Source of the DNA: Diploptera punctata | Lineage: Eukaryota; Arthropoda; Insecta; Blattodea; Blaberidae | Reading direction: 5' to 3' | DNA: 64,000 bases | NCBI GenBank assembly: GCA_030220185.1 | Contig: JASPKZ010005708.1 | Location: forward strand, 1,190,501 to 1,254,500 | Shown here: positions 61,583-64,000 of the stretch, one piece after another | Numbering within the stretch: the first letter of the stretch is position 1 | Layout: every line of letters begins with the position of its first letter | Position numbers and translations under genes: made by a program | The notes under the pieces: model-generated | Told to the model about the DNA's origin: nothing | The model's database searches: none | Seen by the model: only the letters and a program-made list of their open reading frames with translations

Positions 61583-62114
61583 CAAATCAACATTAATATT
61601 GAAGTAAGATGATCAGACTAAAAATAATATAAGGAAAATAAAGTTTACACATACTGTATGTAGTTTCGAACATTTGCTTCAGTAGTAAGACTGCTATAAC
61701 CACCGAGCTAAAGGCGCATACTTGTTACAAGTTACAGTCTCTGTATCATATTATTTTTATTTTAATTTGAAACAATCAATGGCGTGCCAACCATTTTACA
61801 AATTGAATCATAACTTGGACATTTTTATTCGTACACCATTAGTTCATTAACTCAAAATGCTTATATAATACCCCTCTACACATAGTTAAATTTGTGCGGT
61901 ATAATTCATTTACACCCAGTGTATATATAGTTTGAGGAGAGTATATTTATTAATTAAATTTAGTTCATCTTTTGGGGAGTGATTAAATACTTTCCTTTTA
62001 ATTATTTCTTAATTATTACTTTATAGTGTCACTTCCTATTGATTATGTGTAAATTTATAATTTTATTATTAATTAGTTAATATTTCATTTCAAAATTTGT
62101 AATTGTATGAATGA

Positions 62115-62235
62115 ATGAGTCATTCTAATCTTACCTCATATTTAATGTTTTTTTAAACATGGGAACTGCACTTTTCAAGAGGACATCCCTCTCATCTTCA
62201 GCCAATATTATGACTATCGGATTTAACTATGAACT
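62115..62235 (-). mobile_element. Penelope-like terminal-repeat fragment, subfamily C
   Basis: ATGAGTCATTCTAATCTTAC, CTCATATTTAATG match other C left ends. It breaks off at about 62225 (TATTATGACTATCGGATTTA). Confidence 0.8.
62158..62206 (-). ncRNA. hammerhead ribozyme, subfamily C copy with intact core
   Basis: Minus strand: stem I TGG, CTGAAGA (62195-62201), extra T, GAGAGG/CCTCTT stem II with loop GATGT, GAAA (62073+100 to 62176, that is 62173-62176), stem III AGTGCAGT with one G-G mismatch, TC, CCA. It shows the ancestral core from which the TTGAAAA and CTGAAAA copies at 8910, 22910, 50837 and 53395 decayed. Confidence 0.76.
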
Positions 62236-62815
62236 TGTAATTATTGGACCAAAGAGTCTAGGTGGCAAGATGCCTGGCTATGTATTGGGCAGTCTGGGAT
62301 GAATTGTGGAAATCAGTCCTAGTAATCTAGAGGCTATCATACAGATTCATATCTGATAGATCAGTGGATTTTTCAAGGGGTATAGCTTACTTGGGAAGTA
62401 GATTTGGATTATAAACTTACAACACCACTAGAACCTCAAATCTGAAATTAGAGGCCTCTGTGCAAATTCTGTTAGCTCTTTCTCACCACAGCTTTGGATT
62501 GTGACACTTGTTGTCTGGACATATTAAAGTATATCGTGGAATAAAATGTAACCAAAATAATCTTAGGCACTGAGCATCTGTATTCTGATCAACTCTTGTG
62601 CCCATTTTTCTTATTTAAAATGAGTACCAGGAACCTTCCTGGGTCTCTTTTTGTACTGTGGCAAAGATTTTGCATCTCTGAGGACCTTTCATGACCTATT
62701 AACAGGGTACCTTGTATCTTACTTTTATCATAAAAATTTCAATTTAAAAAATGCAGATAATGAGGTTAAGTTTAAAATTGATACAGTATTAAATTTCACT
62801 TAGATGCCATTTCCT
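62236..62815. other. Spacer, nothing recognised
   Basis: 62690-62720 (TTTCATGACCTATTAACAGGGTAC) resembles 31930-31955 (TTCATGACCTATTAATAGAGTAC), so a shared repeat exists whose identity I do not know. Confidence 0.5.
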
Positions 62816-62819
62816 CATG

Positions 62820-63440
62820 TTAACAAGAATTTGCTGCACCTCCATTAAACTCTTCTTCTTCTTCTTTGGCTTTCCTCCACTTATAGATTTGCCGTCTTCA
62901 GTTTCCATTTATTTCTATCATTCCAATCTCCTTCTTCCAAATTCCTATCATTCATTATAGTTATGACATAAGTTTTCCATTGCCATCTTGGTCTGCCACA
63001 TTTATTTATATATTTGGCCATCTTTATTTTCCATTCTCTGTACATGGCCATACCATTTACCATTAAACTCATGATCTTAAAATAATTAGATAGGTCATAA
63101 AATTAACTTAGTAATGAGAGAATTTTCAAAGATGGGATGGCATTGGTTATCAAGAAAATGAGTAGAATATTTTCTAAAAAACTGTCAAATTTTGTTAATA
63201 ACATATTTCTCAAACATTTCTTAATATTCTAATCATTCTTGTACTAAATTCAAAGCAAATAAATTAAGAAAATGTGTAATTTTCAAAATTTGGTGATTTA
63301 AATTCTTTTTTCTCATTTTTAAAAATAAAAACCAGTGTCTTTGAAAATTCTCTCAGTCACTAAGTTCGTTATGGTCATTCCAGGCATGCATTTTATTTTA
63401 AGATCAGAGTTTAATGGAGGTACAGCAAGTTCTTGTTAGA
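62820..63440. mobile_element. terminal-inverted-repeat element carrying a LINE scrap
   Basis: TAACAAGAATTTGCTGCACC, TCCATTAAACTCT (62821-62852) is inverted at 63408-63440. Inner text is also inverted (CTTAGTAATGAGAGAATTTT at 63106 against AAAATTCTCTCAGTCACTAAG at 63344). The 62855-63075 segment, minus strand, encodes MAMYREWKIKMAKYINKCGR, PRWQWKTYVITIMNDRNLEE, a LINE C-terminal tail inserted in the left arm. Confidence 0.75.
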
Positions 63441-63599
63441 TATCATCACTTTTAAATGGTGTCCCTATCATTATCATAAGATACTTACGTTAGATTTTAA
63501 AAATAATTCAGATACTGTATAATATCATAATAAAATAAACATAAAACTAATCTCTAATAATTTAGCTACATTTTAATACTTGAGTTTGTATATTTTAAC

Positions 63600-64000
63600 A
63601 TTCTTACCTCATATGTTTGTTTTGTTGGACAATCATTTCAAAGCTTATTGCTCTATCTTCAGCTTGTCACAAACTGTTTTTTTTCTTTTCTTCAAGTTTG
63701 GTAAATTGTTTTAAGGAATTAGGCAAAGGTTTATTCGCCTGTTTATCAAAAACATTGCTTCATCAGATACCTCTTACTTCATCTTATTTTATAATTTATA
63801 ATTTTGCACTGTGTGAAATACCTTTTTTCCTGGATCTGTGTTCCAAAGAACTTGGTAATGAGGCTCCTTTCTCTGGGAGTTTCAAAGTCCATAATTTTCT
63901 CCTTGTTCTTCTGTATATCAATTTTTTCCCCATACTGTGAGTTCATTGGTATTTTCTGTTTTAATAATCTTGTATTTAGATCTATTTTGTGTTTTTCTGT
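63600..64000 (-). mobile_element. Penelope-like element running off the window end
   Basis: The left terminal repeat has TTCTTACCTCATATGTTTGT. The minus strand encodes DLNTRLLKQ, MNSQYGEKIDIQKNKEKIMD, FETP, EKGASLPSSLEHRSRKK, a diverged relative of the nuclease tail (VWEKIxIQKNKxKxMNFEIP). The coding sequence continues past 64000. Confidence 0.8.
63624..63668 (-). ncRNA. hammerhead-type motif, core intact, weak stem III
   Basis: Minus strand: CTGAAGA (63656-63662), extra T, stem II AGAGC/GCTTT with loop AATAA, GAAA (63636-63639), then TGATTG with only wobble pairs for stem III, TC. A yet further diverged version of the same layout. Confidence 0.6.

Larger units (their letters stand above)
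61309..61632. mobile_element. Penelope-like foldback, subfamily D
   Basis: GGAAAAGAAA at 61299-61308 and GGAAAATAAA at 61633-61642 form the target duplication. Extension TAGGAAGTGATATTTTGAGG is on the left, arms CTGATCATCTTACCTCAATA / inverse. The centre also inverts (CATCCAGGGTATGCAACATA against TATGTTGCACACCCTGGATG). Confidence 0.9.
58932..61923 (+). mobile_element. Tc1/mariner-like transposon with 59-bp inverted ends, 3 kb
   Basis: The left end TACAGGATGTAAATGAATTA and right end TAATTCATTTACACCCAGTGTA are inverted; similarity continues to AGAGGGGTATTAT / ATAATACCCCTCT. TA-bounded. It holds a broken transposase and three later Penelope-type insertions (59641, 59911, 61309). A decayed tRNA-like piece lies at 59330-59390 (GGTTCAAATCACGG). 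Confidence 0.9.

Noticed and set aside
3608..61632. Introner elements (transposons that become introns) as the explanation for the GAG/GTRAG edges
   Set aside because: The insertions I can date sit inside existing introns or other transposons, and acceptor motifs are not paired with the donor at the opposite edge. The donor motif is reported as a finding, but intron creation is not supported.
62881..63072. Small independent gene on the minus strand
   Set aside because: The peptide (GRPRWQWKTYV.., NRNKWK) is the tail of a LINE protein, within an inverted-repeat element.

Overview
This 64 kb window is animal nuclear DNA, almost certainly from an insect with a large, repeat-swollen genome. The intron/exon structure, AT-rich spacers, animal transposon families (mariner, hAT, piggyBac, pogo-like, LINEs, Penelope-like elements, tRNA-like SINEs) and a conserved animal coiled-coil gene all say so. 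A cockroach or termite relative is my best guess; it rests only on the style of the repeats.

The one host gene I recognise runs on the + strand from before the window to about 45.5 kb. It is the 3' half of an outspread/MPRIP-type gene (myosin phosphatase Rho-interacting protein family). Eight coding exons are visible (3152-3386, 18531-20733, 25183-25285, 32538-32747, 34576-34723, 39147-39270, 41855-42007, 45367-45526), joined in compatible phases, plus one doubtful 45-nt cassette exon (9844-9888). They encode about 1,100 residues of mostly charged, helical, coiled-coil protein. The 2.2 kb exon carries two single-base insertions (A run at 19325-19328, GG at 19810-19811) that break the frame; removing them restores both the frame and the exon-end phase, so sequencing error or a recent lesion is likely.

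Everything else is a nested mosaic of mobile DNA. A hAT element with perfect 8-bp duplications (11780-15300) holds a deleted mariner. A second mariner lies at 37069-38384, two larger Tc1/mariner-like elements at 16000-17896 and 58932-61923, piggyBac-like elements at 5827-7231 and 34741-36209, TTAA-flanked MITEs at 21559-21719 and 39602-39920, and pogo-like remnants at 451-2053 and 40479-41532. LINE fragments occur at 4196-4700, 5540-7410, 21225-22745, 24890-25110, 39330-39550, 47600-48020, 49830-51210 and 62881-63072. A 124-bp satellite (43423-45320) is interrupted by a tRNA-like insertion. Two loci (29480-31020, 53780-55445) hold decayed copies of an arthropod repeat-borne protein I cannot name.

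The most striking content is a swarm of about 30 Penelope-like element (PLE) insertions, mostly small foldbacks made of two inverted terminal repeats. Many have 10-14 bp target duplications that I could read directly. Several retain GIY-YIG endonuclease or reverse transcriptase coding sequence. Their inverted terminal repeats repeatedly contain a type I hammerhead ribozyme: CTGANGA, one extra nucleotide, a 5-6 bp stem II, GAAA, a palindromic near-loopless stem III, then TA, TC or TT. About 35-60 nt downstream lies a conserved TATGAG/GTRAG motif identical to a 5' splice site. In at least three copies the endonuclease stop codon lies inside the ribozyme. At least eight sequence-divergent subfamilies share this layout, so it is under constraint or of common descent. 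Because most sit in introns of the host gene, in both orientations, they could cut or fold its pre-mRNA.
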